From Apostichopus japonicus (Eukaryota > Echinodermata > Holothuroidea > Aspidochirotida > Stichopodidae): DNA of 64,000 bases. The stretch is taken from positions 10,641,001-10,705,000 of the forward strand of contig NC_092580.1 in assembly GCF_037975245.1 (NCBI RefSeq), in the 5' to 3' direction. The notes under the pieces are model-generated. The model did no database searches and was not told the DNA's origin. It saw nothing but the letters and a program-made list of their open reading frames with translations. The translations under genes were made by a program, and so were the position numbers. Below are positions 1-12,289 of this stretch, piece by piece (positions within the stretch are counted from its first letter, which is position 1; each line of letters starts with the position of its first letter).

Positions 1-2821
1 ATGTCGATGTTTATCACATTTAGTGCAAGAAGATCGACTGTTGTTGAGGTCAAAGGTCAATGCAGGGCAGCCTGTGTCACTGTGAATTTATTTTTGTCAC
101 ATCACACTGCTTTTCACATTGCACCCATCACTATATTCCAATCCCTCTTTAATACCAAATAATAATTTATAACATTTTCAATTCAAAATATTAGGTGTTT
201 CAAATTCTACCTGTGAATACATCCTCACACATGACTATAAATATGTGAAACCTGCATATGTCGTTGATGATTATATTAATTGGTTACTAAACAGCAGAGA
301 TGAAGCATTTGCAAGATTTGACAAGATTTGATAAACTTATGTCGTTATCTTGTTTTTTCACATTACCAGTGGAATGAGTCAGAATTGTGACGTGTTAATT
401 GACTGATTGTGATTTGTAAAGCCTGACAGGTCGACAATAACTCTGATTCACATTTTGGAACGTGTCAAGAACAACGATATGCCCATTTTTCAGCCACTTT
501 CATAGTCAGGTCACATAAGGCCACATTAGGTCGCATCAGGTTGCATAAGGTCACATTAAGTTGCATACATAAAATGATTTCTTCATACAAAAGTTATATA
601 ACAGAGATGACAGCCTAAGTGATGCTAATTGAATCATTAATAAAGCAAATGAAACTTAAAGGCCCATAGTAATAAAACAGTAACAACGATGTTTGGGTGA
701 TGTTGCAAAGATTACAAATAGTCATCATTACACTAATTCACCAAGCATTCATCATAATTGAGTCATACCATCTTTTTTCAATAACTTTTAATTTCAACAA
801 ATAAAAAGGTGCTCCTAATTAATGACCACATAACTTTAAATGAAATGAAAGTTCAGTGTGATCAGTGAGTGTCTTGATGTCAGGCAAATGTCATTACTGT
901 ACCTGCAAAAGCAGAACTTGATGATGCTTGAAACTGTCCCAAATTTAAGCACCTTGAAATATGCTTGCTTTCCCATGTAGTTTACTCCTAAATGCTGTAA
1001 TTGTTCAGGGAAAAGTTCCTGAACCAAGTCTGGCATGATCCATTTCAATGAAGAAAACAAATAAGGAAAGTACATGGTTGGTGATTTTCTAATGTTTGTT
1101 AATCAAATTCTACACAATTTGGTCTCCAATCATTTCTCAATCGTTCAGAAATTACAGGGTTTTACGTAAGTATCAATGTGTGGGGAAATGGGGTTTATTT
1201 TAACTCAAGATTTCCGTTGTAACTTTTACTGTATTTCCTTTGTGATTGTCAAGACCACAGCTATGTGAGAATGAGTAGGATCTACCTTTTAAAAGTTTTG
1301 ATTGAGTTATGGGTTTATACATATTGTGACCAACGTAAATAGGTCATGAAAAGGGTATTGACCGAGTGACGTTAATAATCTTTTGTGTATACTTGGCTAT
1401 TGTATACATACTAACTCCCATTGCGCACTAGTCAATTGAGGTATTTCCCATGATTTCATTTTCTACCCAGAAGACATCTGACATGTTGTCACTATTTCAA
1501 ACTGGCTGCTCCCTCGATCATGTTTATACTTATATATTGTATTGGAATGTTAGCGTTATTCATGCTATGATATATGTGTAGGGAAGATCCATTGATTGTT
1601 ATATTTCCAATTTATATACTGTATGGGATGCACATGAAGTGTGAGTATTCACAGGTCTTTTATCTAAATCTGGTTCTTTATCATATTGTTATTTGGACTG
1701 GGGTTTCAGGCTATTGGTTCTGACGTGTAGAGATAGGCTCATATCTTAAGTTTTTGATGTCGGTTGATTATTTGTTTTTATAGCATGCTTATTCAGTATT
1801 AGATGAAATAATTGTATGTCCTAAGCAGATGTACAGTATACAGTAAAGTTGTATTCTTCTTTTATCCTGAATATTTGAAATGGTTGAATTTTCAATTAAT
1901 TTTCGTAAAGAATCGTGATGGTTGGTTCAGAGTCCAAGGTTAAATGACATTTTGAGTTAATTTACATGGTGGCATGTATAGTCATTTAAGTATGAATATG
2001 TCATATTTTGCAGATGTAAGTTGAAAATGTTTGTAAAATCTTTGTTTGTATTCCCAGGGTTTGTGGATTTAAATGTCCTTGATCCTAGTGGTATCTGTTA
2101 AAGACTGCTCAGATTTTAGTTGTGTTAACCAGCCTTCATGTCGTTTTAATTAGTGGGTTGAAAATGTTATCCTGTATCTTTGAAGATATTTCTCTGGTCA
2201 TTATCATTAAGTATTTTCTCCTTCCATATTTTATCTTGCAGCTCACAGCTAAAGTTCAGTTGTATTGCACTTCTTCACCGCCTCTTGTTTAAGTCATTGT
2301 GTTACCGTAAGATAAATACACGTCACTGGCTCATTATACCCAGTGTGCTCTTGTCGAACCGTAAATAAAAGTGTTCAGAGGACTTTCTGTTTTTGTGTCA
2401 TTTGTTGGTCCTGCTACATATGATATGGACTCACCAAAGTGTTGATTTCTATGTCAGAATCGGCATACCAGGCTCAGAAACTCCATTTACATCGGCACGA
2501 AATATTCTCCAAGAGTTGAAAGAGCGTGGTCAGTTAATGCATTATCCTTGGGTGGTTTCTTTCCAGATAACATATCGAATACACGCAATCCTTCTATGCC
2601 TAAGCAATGTAGAAGGACCATCTTACCCTTGGCCGAAAACGTATCACATTCCCATAACGAGTATTACATTTTCAAATAGCGAAAATGATCTAATATGAAC
2701 TTGGCCGAGGGAGGAGAGCAGAGAAAACATGTCTGCCTGTCTAAATACTGAATGCGTATCTATTCAACTGTCATTTACTTGCATCATACACTTCATACAC
2801 TATAGAAAATTACTTGTGCAT
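1..2821. other. AT-rich intergenic DNA, no gene recognised
   Basis: I see no conserved coding sequence, RNA gene or transposon terminus here. Open frames are short and have no recognisable motif. The only structured part is a short decamer repeat near 507-569. A 101-codon open frame at 2393-2698 matches nothing I know and is probably chance. Confidence 0.5.
507..569. repeat. Degenerate decamer repeat (AGGTCACATA-like)
   Basis: About six imperfect copies of a 10-bp word (AGGTCACATA, AGGCCACATT, AGGTCGCATC, AGGTTGCATA and so on) lie head to tail. AGGTCA is also the half-site of nuclear receptors, but simple tandem drift explains the array equally well. Confidence 0.6.
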
Positions 2822-2831
2822 ATAACAATAC

Positions 2832-4194
2832 TGGAAGAAAGGTCTAATCGTGAAATTACCGAAGAAAGGAGACTTAACTGAGTGCGGAAACTGGCGAGGG
2901 ATCACATTGCTGCCTACTGCAAGCAAGATACTGGGAAGAATTGTTATTGACAGGATTAAAATAGGCATTGACAAGAAACTTAGACCAGAACAAGCAGGAT
3001 TTCGTCAAGGAAAGAGCACAACTGAACAGATCTTCATACTGAGAAATATTATTGAACAATCCATTGAGTGGCAATCTTCATTATACATAAATTTCATCGA
3101 CTTTGAAAAGGCTTTTGATTCGATTCACCGGGACAGTTTGTGGGAGATCATGAGGCATTACGGCATACCAGGGAAAATCATCAACATAGTCAAACTAATG
3201 TATTCAGACAGTGTGTGTGCAGTGTTAGATGACGGCGAAGTAACAGAGTGGTTCCAAGTAAAGACTGGGGTAAAGCAAGGATGCGTAATGTCCGGATTTT
3301 TGTTTCTTCTTGTGATTGACTGGATGATGAGAGAGACTACCAAAGACAACAACACAGGGATCAGGTGGCAGATGATGTCTAAGCTTGAAGATCTAGATTT
3401 TGCAGATGACATTGCGCTCCTATCTTCCAGCCATTCTCAAATGCAAAAGAAAACAAACAGTATAACTGGTCTTGCGAGTAGAGTTGGACTTAAAGTAAAC
3501 AAAAAAAAAAAAAAAGACAAAGATCATGAGAATGAATAACAAGAAGAGGGATGCAGTTAAAATAGAAGAGTATGACATAGATGATGTGAATGAATTTGCA
3601 TACTTAGGTGCAATAGTAAGCAAAGATGGAGGTGGAGAGAGGGAAATGAATAGCAGAATAAACAAGGCAAGAGTTGCATTTACTAAATTGAACAAGATAT
3701 GGAGATCCAAACAGTACGGAAGAAAAACCAAAATCAAGCTATACAAAACTTTGGTAAGACCAGTACTTCTTTATGGTTGCGAAACGTGGAAAATGAACAA
3801 AAGTGATGAAAATAGACTGGATTCCTTCCAATACCAGTGTTTGAAGAAGGCACTACAAATATTCTGGCCCAATATCATTTCAATGGATGAGCTCAATAAA
3901 TACACCCAAACTGCAAGAATAAGTCAAGAAGTCAAAAGAAGAAGATGGAATTGGATTGGTCATGTTTTAAGGAAACCAAATGATCACCATTGTACGATTG
4001 CCCTGACATGGCGGCCAGAAGGGAAGCGGAAAGTTGGCAGACCAAAAACAACGTGGAGGAGGACAGTAGAAAGAGAAAGAAAGCAAGGTGGGTGGAAGAC
4101 TTGGAATGAGGCAAGGGAAAGTGCACGAGCCAGGGACAAGTGGAAACAGAGCGTGATGGCCTTATGTGCCACAAGGCACGAAGAGGATAGTTGA
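2832..4194 (+). pseudogene. Reverse transcriptase of the LINE, frameshifted in a poly-A run
   Basis: The product would be a LINE reverse transcriptase, copying element RNA at a nicked target. The first frame (to 3539) shows the thumbprint blocks in order: LPKKGDL and NWRGITLL, motif A with FIDFEKAFDS, motif B with TGVKQGCVMS, and motif C with the catalytic FADDIALL. The second frame (3526-4194) continues with the C-terminal domain, including YLGA, KTLVRPVLLYGCETW and a basic GRPKTTWRR segment. The two frames are joined only if the A-run at 3500-3514 changes length, so one indel there breaks an otherwise open sequence. No in-frame ATG starts the first frame. The endonuclease domain is missing, so the copy could not move by itself. 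Confidence 0.85.
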
Positions 4195-4198
4195 GTTG
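2834..4198 (+). mobile_element. 5'-truncated RTE-like LINE with 12-bp target duplication
   Basis: The body is the reverse transcriptase half of a non-LTR retrotransposon. It lacks the N-terminal endonuclease, as expected from incomplete reverse transcription. The 12-bp word ATAACAATACTG is present at 2822-2833 and again at 4199-4210, directly flanking the element. This is the expected signature of target-primed integration. The homologous reading frame starts right at the left copy, which supports the boundary. The clade call (RTE/BovB-like) rests on the C-terminal region with the GRPKTTWRRTVERE-type tail and is less certain than the LINE call. Confidence 0.8.
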
Positions 4199-4210
4199 AT
4201 AACAATACTG

Positions 4211-6279
4211 AATGCTTGTAGCACAGTTGTAGCGACTAATTCCATGGCAAGCAACAATACTGCTTTCACCGCCAAATTTTTAAGATGCGTCACGTTTGTA
4301 TCACTTCCCATTGGTTACTTGCCAATGGACAACAATATGCAAATGACAAATCTGAGGTTTATTTTTGCGTACAGGTACCGTAAAATCCTTACCAGTGTAC
4401 TCATGACATAAAACAAACTCCGATTTTTGGATTGCCAATTTGTGTTTATTGTGTGACTCCTGCACTTTCGACTTAAAAGTCCTTGTAACCCGGTTCACTA
4501 TAAAATGAGAACAAATTATTCCCATTAATATCAGGTAAACACTATTAATGTTATTATCATGATAACAATGATCAAATCAGACGTATGCATAATGATAATT
4601 GTAGGATGTATACCCACAACTCAACATAGCTTAAGTAACTTAGGTCCATGACTACACACTGCCAGCAGGCTATCCCTATCGTGAATCTACAGTAGCCTAC
4701 GGAAATGCACAGGCCACAACAAATGCAACACATGAATGTGAATTTATAAACGTTATCGGTCCCATGGCCCCCACCGGCCCGTCATTGAATTAAACCACAA
4801 CACTTACCAACTGTATCCAACTAATCAAATTGCCAGTGTTGATATGTAAAGTAAAAGAAAGCCAACGCTCGGTGTACAGCAACACAAGCAACTCTTTAAG
4901 TTTTTAAGGCTCCTCTCCTGAGCTGGCCAAATCTGAGTCTGAATCGCTCTCAAACAAGAGCATCAATGATGCAGTATCTCAATACTGGAAGTTCTAATTT
5001 CGATTCCTAGTTTCATATCTTTGCTCTGTCTCTACAATTATAAATATCAATATATATAATATTTTTGGTCATATAGTTTGACGTCAATGACAACAGTCAA
5101 ATAAGAAGAGACGAACAACTCGACCATATTCTTGATGCCCACCTTGAGAAAGCTAGGCCTATCGACCTACTGTATGTTACTGTAGACTGTAGTGGTGACT
5201 ACCATCAAAACTGTGTACACTTCCAAGTATCAAAACAACCCACGTTTTTCCTTCTCAATAATTTTGACATGAAGATTTCGTGGATTTATGACTTGGAAAA
5301 AACAATGTACAAGTAGATTACAAGTTTTTAATTGAAAGTGATGGGTGGCCTCCTCCTCTCCTTATAGCCACCCCAGTTCCTCTCCATTTTAGTATTTTCT
5401 TTTAATTCTTTGAATATTTGATGTCAAACATCACAGGTTCAAAAGAAAGCTAAACATACTTCTCATAACCTTATAGTTATACATCTTATATCCTTATAAA
5501 TAAAACATAACCTTATCCAATTTTTATAGTCTTATAAAAGTTGTGATGCTATGGCTGGCTCCTCTTTTATACATACTCCAGTGAAAATAAAATGTGATAG
5601 ATTATAATTTTTGTTCTTAATTCTTTTTCTTCTTTTTTTTTTTTTTGGGGGGGGGGGTTAAAGAAATATACCAAACAAGCTGTTAATTCATAATGATGCT
5701 TCATTCTAGAAATGCACAATATACACTCTAGGCCTATTCCAAATTAATAGTTGTTGTATTATACCATTCACATTATGTTAAATTTATGGAGTCACAGTTA
5801 AAATATAAGTTGGAAACTTAAGTTAAAATTAAAACACACTGTAAGGCAATCGAACAAACTTACTGCACCCTGGCCCAAAACTGCCTGAACACCACCAGTA
5901 CAATGCTAATGTGACCATTACTAAATGAAAGTCTAATATAGGATGCACTACTGTAGGCCTAGCCTAAACTTGTAAACACAACAATGTGTATACGTAATTA
6001 TACAAAAATACCTGATGGGCAATCAAACAAACTTATCATGACTCTTGCTCTGAAAAACTACCTGAACAACAGTACAATCCTTAAATTGATATTACTAAAA
6101 CCATGGAGCTATAAACAGACGAAGTCCTAATATAAATTAAATATAGTACGACAATGTGTGTGAAATTAGTGTGCAATACACTACCAGTACCAGCAGCATA
6201 TCTCACAACAGTATAGAAAATTGGTCGCGAGGGTGGCCATTTTCGTATATCTAACATGTAGCTGCCATGAGTCCTAACC
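4211..6279. other. Intergenic DNA without recognised genes
   Basis: No gene or transposon end is recognised. The stretch includes a poly-T/poly-G run near 5630-5657. On the minus strand near 4920-4980 there is a short acidic Ser/Asp-rich open frame, far too short to assign. Confidence 0.4.
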
Positions 6280-6405
6280 AATCTGCTACAAACCAGAATT
6301 GGAGGCGGGGCTTGAGTCATTGCCAATCTGCTACACACCAGACTTGGAGGCGGGGCTTGAGTCATTGCCAATCTGCTACAAACCAGACTTGGAGGCGGGG
6401 CTTAA
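6280..6405. repeat. 45-bp minisatellite, about 2.8 copies
   Basis: Copies begin at 6280, 6325 and 6370, exactly 45 bp apart, each starting AATCTGCTACA and containing GGAGGCGGGGCTT. The third copy is cut short. Because 45 is a multiple of three, the array is open in one frame and gives a repeated 15-residue peptide. I take that as incidental. Confidence 0.9.
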
Positions 6406-7192
6406 TTATCAAAAACAAGGAAACAAACAAGTTTTGTAGCGTGTGCAAAAAAGCCTTGGTTCAACGGTTTTTCAGAGGGATTTGGCCAAATTTGGACATA
6501 AATCGGTGAAAAAGTCATGGAATGAGATACAATTCTGGAATAAAAAATAGTAACTTTTGTTGGCCTATATGATATATGCTTGCTCTGGAAATTTCAGAGA
6601 AAAAGAACTTTGTATGAAGACGCTGAAAAATTTTTAAGAGAAGAGAGAGTCCCACTTACTGTTACAATATCTCTATACATGTAATGTATTGAGATAAAAA
6701 TGAAACCAAAAACGTAAACAAAAATTTGTGGCGCTCTACTCCAATAGCTACAACCAGTGAATTAACTTGTTGATGCCACAATCAATAGGGAGTGATACAA
6801 ATTAGAGCTGGATATCTCTGATCTTTTCTGGTTCACACACAGTTAATTCCTGAACAAATTTAAGTCACTTGCTCTACATTATGTATACCTATATGGTAAC
6901 TTACAGGATGTTGTTACTCTAGTATCACGCATGTATAACAGTGGATGCATAAATAAACCAAACACAATGCAAGGAAGATTTCCTGAAATATTATTATAAT
7001 GTATTCTGATATAGAAGAACAAAAGTACAGTACTGTGTAATAAAGTAAGTGCAAAGTAACAGTAAGAGTAAAATGTAAGGTAAGTATATCACAAAGAGGA
7101 AGCTAGAGTAACTCTGCATCCATTTATACTCTCCAGCAAACAAAACTTGTTGGTGAACACCTGACCAAACAAACAGTCAACAAAAGAAGCAC

Positions 7193-7245
<53 letters not shown>

Positions 7246-7897
7246 TCGAACTTCACTCCACCCTCCTCTGATTATGACACTGCATTTAAACAAGAGTTTC
7301 CATTTCAACACTATGTCACATAGACAGTGGTTACATAAGAAGCATGTTAGCTATCTGACCCTTTCCTTAATATGTTCATATTCTTTAACTTAGGGCAACT
7401 TAAAGCAAGGTTCATTTTAATATCATTGCCATATGTCCCTGCCGGCTATAGCCTTCAAGGAAGGCCGCCAACGAACCGGATCCTTCACACGGCTATTCTG
7501 AACGTCAAAAGGACGGATATCTATAGGTCCCAATAATCTTTGATGTGATCCAACGGCTATAAACATAGGTTACGTTTTGTGTCTTTACTTTAAACTTAGA
7601 AGTTTATAAACTGGTAACTTGGTATTTGAACAAGACGGACTTGGAATTGGATCCCAAAGACTCGGCTATAGAACTGTTACAAATTATCTTTGACCACCAT
7701 GTTCGCAATATAGTACTAAAATGTGCCCAATATACGGTATTAAGAAACGAAGTAGCCTATAAGCATTTCGTTCTTGCAGTATTGTGTTTACAGCTATACC
7801 TAAAAAAAAAGACCAACACTCGGAAATGCATGTATATTGTACGTCCATCTTCGTTGGGTGCAGATATTCTTAAGAAGATACAAGAAAATAGAGCACT
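6406..7897. other. Intergenic DNA with TA microsatellite and one unassigned open frame
   Basis: A (TA)n run covers about 7198-7243. An open frame at 7626-7946 (about 106 codons) has no ATG start and no motif I recognise. It lies just left of the start of duplication block A and could be a lost exon or chance. Confidence 0.4.
7198..7243. repeat. (TA)n microsatellite
   Basis: About 23 uninterrupted TA units. Confidence 0.98.
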
Positions 7898-8376
7898 AAT
7901 ATATATATATTTATATATCATATGTAATAATAATAGGTTATTTTAAATGGAGGAGTATTATAAAGAAAGAGTTGAAATCCAGAAATTATCTGTATTGATA
8001 TATATACCACATTGCCACATGAAGCCAATATTACTTATACCCAAGGAATAATACGCCAACCTTGCATAGAAATATGTTGGGCTGTAGTAAAAGTATATAT
8101 TCATAAATGAATGAACCTACTGATATTAACGTAAATTATTCATTACCTAGGAAAGCAGTCTTTGTAATCTGTATATTAAGATACGGAGATAAACTCATTA
8201 AAAACTAGTTATTTGCCAATTATAAATGCAATTACAATGACTCTTAGAAATTAGATTTGTTATTTCACTATGTGTGTAAAAGCCACAGAAAAACAAATAC
8301 AGCAATGATAACAACCGTATCTGTGTATCGTACCTCGCGATATCATTTTGTTTTAATATGTAATTTCTATAAAGCG

Positions 8377-10566
8377 CTATGCAGGTACTAGTCCGTATAT
8401 ATACATCTTCCCTTCAAAGGTGGCTATCAAGAGCTTCTCCTCACCATCTACTACGGATGTGGTAATGCACCATGCGTCATCATCAACTGACATTGTTGTT
8501 AGTAATTGCTGACCATCTCGACTGTACTGTGTTAGCACAGCGTTCAGCTGCCTATCATCTTCCCATAACATGTAGATGAACCCTCCCTTGCCTATGCACA
8601 CACTGTAAGGTTTTAAGTCCGCTCCACTTAGATTTGGTTTGGTGAATTTATACACCACCTTACTCCCTGATGTCACCATGGTAACTACATATGAGGTCCC
8701 ACCCCCATAGTCACAGATCAGAAGATTACTGTCGTGGACGGTGATATCTTGTGATTCCATAATATCATCAGGTAGTACTATGGTGTGACTGTAATTCAGC
8801 TGATAATCAAATACATACACTTCTCTGCTGTCAGTACCAACAATGATTTGATTCTTGGCGGGATTCGTGGTAGCAGACAACACAACCCTACCCTCTGGCC
8901 ACGTCTTAACCATATCACTGATGTTCTTCTTTTGGTAAGAAGAGTCAGAAATATTATAAAGACCGATTTCATCCGGTTTGCAAACTGTAATGACATTGAA
9001 CCCTGACACATTACAACAGAAACGTTCTCCCTCAATCTGGTATTTCTTATTTCCTATTAAGACATTCTGATTTAATAATTCTCCTTTCATGTTAGTGACA
9101 GTGATGTGTGATTCCTCTTCTGATACCATACCAGTCACAACGATATTACCATCGCTACTTACTGTTATACCGGTGATATTATCTTCAGCTTCGATTCCTG
9201 GAACATCAACAACAGACTCTGCGCTTTCTGTAATTACAACTTTATCAGATATAACTTTTGTTATATCACTGATGACAAAATCAGATAAAGATTCTAACTC
9301 TGGATATTCTTGTTTCATTTCTTTGAGCATAGGTTCACTGGCTGCTCTTATGTCGGGGATACACTGTGCGTCTGTCCAATCGTCATTACATGCAAAAATG
9401 GTAGAAGACATTGCTGATAAGTTTTCGAACCGTTTAATAAGCTGCTTACATTTATTTAGTATTTCTTCATATTCGTTTTTGTTTTGACTTGCAAGAAGAT
9501 CTTTAGCTGTTGTCAAGGTCTTGAAATTACTATCTAACTCCCCCAGCTTTTTAAAGAATTGACCCTCAATTTCTTGACAATTTTCCATAAAGTTTTCCAA
9601 TTCTTGGTCATATTTTACATCGGTACTTTTCATATTTTCTTGATGTTTCAAGATCAATCGGTTCATTTCCTCTTCATGTTTAACAGTTATTTCACGTTTT
9701 TCACATCCTCTTCTATTTTCTATGTCAGCAGCTCCTTTTTCACGTTCATCGTTACATTCGGCAAGTTTATCCTTTATTTTCTTTGCCTGTTCCTCGTGTT
9801 GAATTGTCAACAACTTTGTCTTTTTTGTAACATTTTCATTCAATTTTACTAACGCCATTTGAACCTTCTCGGGTAACGCGTATAGTTTAGTTTTGTGATT
9901 GCTTAGTTCAGCGAGATTCCGATTCAGTAATGTCCTTTCTTTCTGGGCTAGGTCATTCACATCTATGAGATCGTGACCTTTGTGCTTACCGTGAGTGCAG
10001 ACTAAACAAACCGGTTCATTTTGGCATGTACCACAGCACAATTTGGCTGGTTCTTTGATATGAAAATGGCACCTGGGATCTTCCGTCATTGCAGCTATTT
10101 TCTCCATGGTCAGGTTCTTAGCTGCCATATTTTCCAATTTCAGAGTGCTTGGTTGGTGATCAGTAAACATTTTATTACTGATATGGAACTTGTAACATTC
10201 TTCGCATAAAAAATCTCTACATTTAAAGCAGTAGGCGGAACATACCACATCCTTTGAACAGCTCACACACTGCTTCAAATCTTTCTTTTCCAATGATTTA
10301 TGCAATTCTATGAACTCGAGCATACTCTTCATATGAAAATCAGTCTTAAAGCCGTCCAATCCATCCTCTGGTATACAACATCGCTGTTTACAAAGTGGAC
10401 ATTCAATTTTCCCATCATGGCTGGCTTGAATAACTGTTCTCAAGCAATCGTTACAGTATCGATGAAGACATGGTAACTGTTTCGGCTCATTAAATTGATC
10501 CAAACAAACAGAACACATGAAGAAGTTTTCTGTCAGGTTTTCTATGAAAGGGTTCCAGGAAGCCAT
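8377..10566 (-). CDS. TRIM family E3 ubiquitin ligase (RING, two B-boxes, coiled coil, beta-propeller)
   Basis: Single-exon gene of 729 codons. TRIM proteins are RING-type ubiquitin ligases that dimerise through a coiled coil and select substrates with the C-terminal domain. The RING is complete: Cys18, Cys21, Cys33, His35, Cys38, Cys41, Cys56 and Cys59 give the C3HC4 pattern. B-box 1 spans about residues 100-137 and B-box 2 about 166-198, with all the expected Cys/His positions. A Lys/Glu-rich coiled coil follows (about 203-400). The last 265 residues or so look like repeated beta-propeller blades, as in NHL-bearing TRIM2/TRIM3/TRIM56-like proteins; this is inferred from blade-like repeats such as GITVSSDGNIVVTG and IGKGGFIYMLWEDD. 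The start is the first ATG, directly before the RING. There is no signal peptide or membrane segment. Substrate unknown. An innate-immune or RNA-related role is possible from the family but not shown here. Confidence 0.93.
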   Translation of the reverse strand: MASWNPFIENLTENFFMCSVCLDQFNEPKQLPCLHRYCNDCLRTVIQASHDGKIECPLCKQRCCIPEDGLDGFKTDFHMKSMLEFIELHKSLEKKDLKQCVSCSKDVVCSAYCFKCRDFLCEECYKFHISNKMFTDHQPSTLKLENMAAKNLTMEKIAAMTEDPRCHFHIKEPAKLCCGTCQNEPVCLVCTHGKHKGHDLIDVNDLAQKERTLLNRNLAELSNHKTKLYALPEKVQMALVKLNENVTKKTKLLTIQHEEQAKKIKDKLAECNDEREKGAADIENRRGCEKREITVKHEEEMNRLILKHQENMKSTDVKYDQELENFMENCQEIEGQFFKKLGELDSNFKTLTTAKDLLASQNKNEYEEILNKCKQLIKRFENLSAMSSTIFACNDDWTDAQCIPDIRAASEPMLKEMKQEYPELESLSDFVISDITKVISDKVVITESAESVVDVPGIEAEDNITGITVSSDGNIVVTGMVSEEESHITVTNMKGELLNQNVLIGNKKYQIEGERFCCNVSGFNVITVCKPDEIGLYNISDSSYQKKNISDMVKTWPEGRVVLSATTNPAKNQIIVGTDSREVYVFDYQLNYSHTIVLPDDIMESQDITVHDSNLLICDYGGGTSYVVTMVTSGSKVVYKFTKPNLSGADLKPYSVCIGKGGFIYMLWEDDRQLNAVLTQYSRDGQQLLTTMSVDDDAWCITTSVVDGEEKLLIATFEGKMYIYGLVPA

Positions 10567-10739
10567 GTTGATGAAGGTTGTTAACTCTCACTTGATAAAA
10601 CTGTACTCAGTTACGTCACAATCTGTGAAAGAGTGCAGGAAAAGAATGAGAAGGGTTTAACAAATTATTATTTATCCCTGTATTTCATAAAATATGAATG
10701 GAAATGCAAACATACATGCATATCCCATCAGAATGATCT

Positions 10740-11215
10740 GGACATAGAAGTACTAAAACGTTTTTGGCCCGTGTTTAGCACCTCCTTCATCTCTAAACTT
10801 TTGGAGAAGATTGTGTATGTAAGACTTGAGGGACACTACCATACAAATGCCCTTCACCAACAGTTTGGACTTAATTGAAGTAGTTTGATTCAATATCTGT
10901 CCAATCAATTTCAAACAGTTTGCATTCATATCACACTTTCGGAACCAGTACCTCTAGAGTTTGACGTTCCACAGGAATCGGTTCTTTGGCTCTTGCTACT
11001 CACTATGTACACAATCGTACATAGCCACAACTTGAACTACCATTTCTATGTGGATAACACACAAATTTACCTTTCACTCAAACCTGTCAAATCGTGGATG
11101 ACAAGCAATAAACTTAAATTGAAAAGATTGAAGTAATCATAATCAAAATCTGAAAAACCTTCCCAGTGTATTGTTGAGTGCGGATAGAGTTTCAATTAAA
11201 TCCGTATCAGCAGTC
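10740..11215 (+). pseudogene. Dead CR1/L2-like reverse transcriptase fragment (copy A)
   Basis: Degenerate translation blocks match the CR1/L2/Rex1 type of LINE reverse transcriptase: a segment like FISKLLEKIVYVRLEGH (usual form FxSKVLEKVVxxRLxxHL), then after an internal deletion VPQESVLWLLLLTMYT (usual form VPQGSVLGPLLFTLYT) and YHFYVDNTQIYL (usual form HxYADDTQLY). The catalytic YADD has decayed to YVDN. The fragment lies just upstream of the TRIM start, on the opposite strand. The same remnant occurs in copy B, so the insertion predates the duplication. Confidence 0.8.
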
Positions 11216-11798
11216 AAAACTACAACACAGCGGTATGTGAACAAGAAAATAAAGGCACAAACAAGTAGTTGAATTTAATGCAGAGTATATTGTATCTCCC
11301 ATGGCTGGATATATGCTTCTGAATACAAATGGTGAAAGTTGCATCTTATATGCTCTTTTACAATGGACTACAAGAGGATGGGACAGGATGTTACTCTGTC
11401 TACATAAACAGTGGTTAAGCTACTGAGAAGCAGACCACACATCCTGCTGAAGATTACATAACAATAGGTGCACAAACAGGTGTTGAACGACACGCGAACA
11501 CATGCATAGAGTTGTTACCATTGTCAATTTGAATGTATCGGGCACTGGCTTGAGGTGTGCCCGACGGAGACGGCAGAACGACCCGCGAACACATGCATAG
11601 AGTTTTGACTTCGCATTAGGGTTTGCATTAGGGTTTTGGTTGTAGAAAGGTACACTGGAGGTTACAGTGTGGATGATCTCCTGGAACTAATAAGTTGGAG
11701 GTTTCTGGGAGGTGTGATGTAAGAACTTCCTGTCTGTTTAAGATATTTTAAATATGTTCCTAGGGTAAGGGGAAGGTCAGGTAACAGTAAAATGCTCT
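11216..11798. other. Insertion or replacement absent from duplication copy B
   Basis: Copy B runs straight through this point with an intact LINE block that reads VKTLGVYLDTTLNID. Copy A leaves it at 11215 and re-enters at about 11799 (ATACAACTCTTAATATGG). The inserted stretch has no coding signal. It contains a word repeated at about 11494 and 11587 (CGAACACATGCATAGAGTT). TACAAC occurs at both ends and may be a target duplication, though about 16 bp of the original LINE are missing. Confidence 0.55.
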
Positions 11799-12289
11799 CT
11801 GTTATACAACTCTTAATATGGATGCACATGTGAACCATATTTGAAAACAGGCCTACTCCCAACTTCGCAATATTGGTCAAATTTGGTCAAATTGGTCAAA
11901 TTGGTCCAAAAACAAGAGCCCAAGGGCACTGTGGTTCCTTGCTTGGGGTATATGACAATGCACATAATATTATCAAGCAAGATTGGGCTCAAATAGTCCA
12001 AGTAATTGTGGTCCTACATGTTCCCATAAAGTAACCAACACTATAGCCAACACTTTTGTGATCACAAAATGTGATCGGATTTTGGATCAAAAGGCACTTT
12101 TAGATCTAAACATGGCGTCGAAAATGTAAGAAATATAAGAGACCTACAAGCGTGTCAACAGATATGATAACATTGGTGACCTCAGATGACATGACCTTTA
12201 AGTTTCAAAATGTTCCACCACCCCGTTCACATTTTGTCCCAAAATATCAACCATGTCACACCTTGGCATTGAGATTTAATTGCATTAAA

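Larger units (their letters stand above)
7898..11905. repeat. Segmental duplication, copy A (TRIM plus dead LINE)
   Basis: This block is collinear with 22578-27600. The similarity begins just left of the TRIM 3' end (7898-8376 against 22578-23017), covers the entire TRIM coding region, and continues upstream of it through the dead reverse transcriptase fragment. Copy A lacks the 1.5-kb insertion seen at 23018-24556. In turn it holds an extra stretch near 11219-11798, a satellite-bearing element from about 11906, and more LINE sequence, none of it in copy B. A short match resumes at 16352-16380, which equals the end of copy B near 27547-27580. Confidence 0.85.

Noticed and set aside
4911-4990. 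Acidic minus-strand peptide frame with ESDSDSD
   Set aside because: Nineteen residues, no splice context that could be supported, and such runs arise by chance.
8785-10209. Antisense open frames within the TRIM gene
   Set aside because: They are shadows of the conserved minus-strand coding sequence and recur opposite copy B for the same reason.
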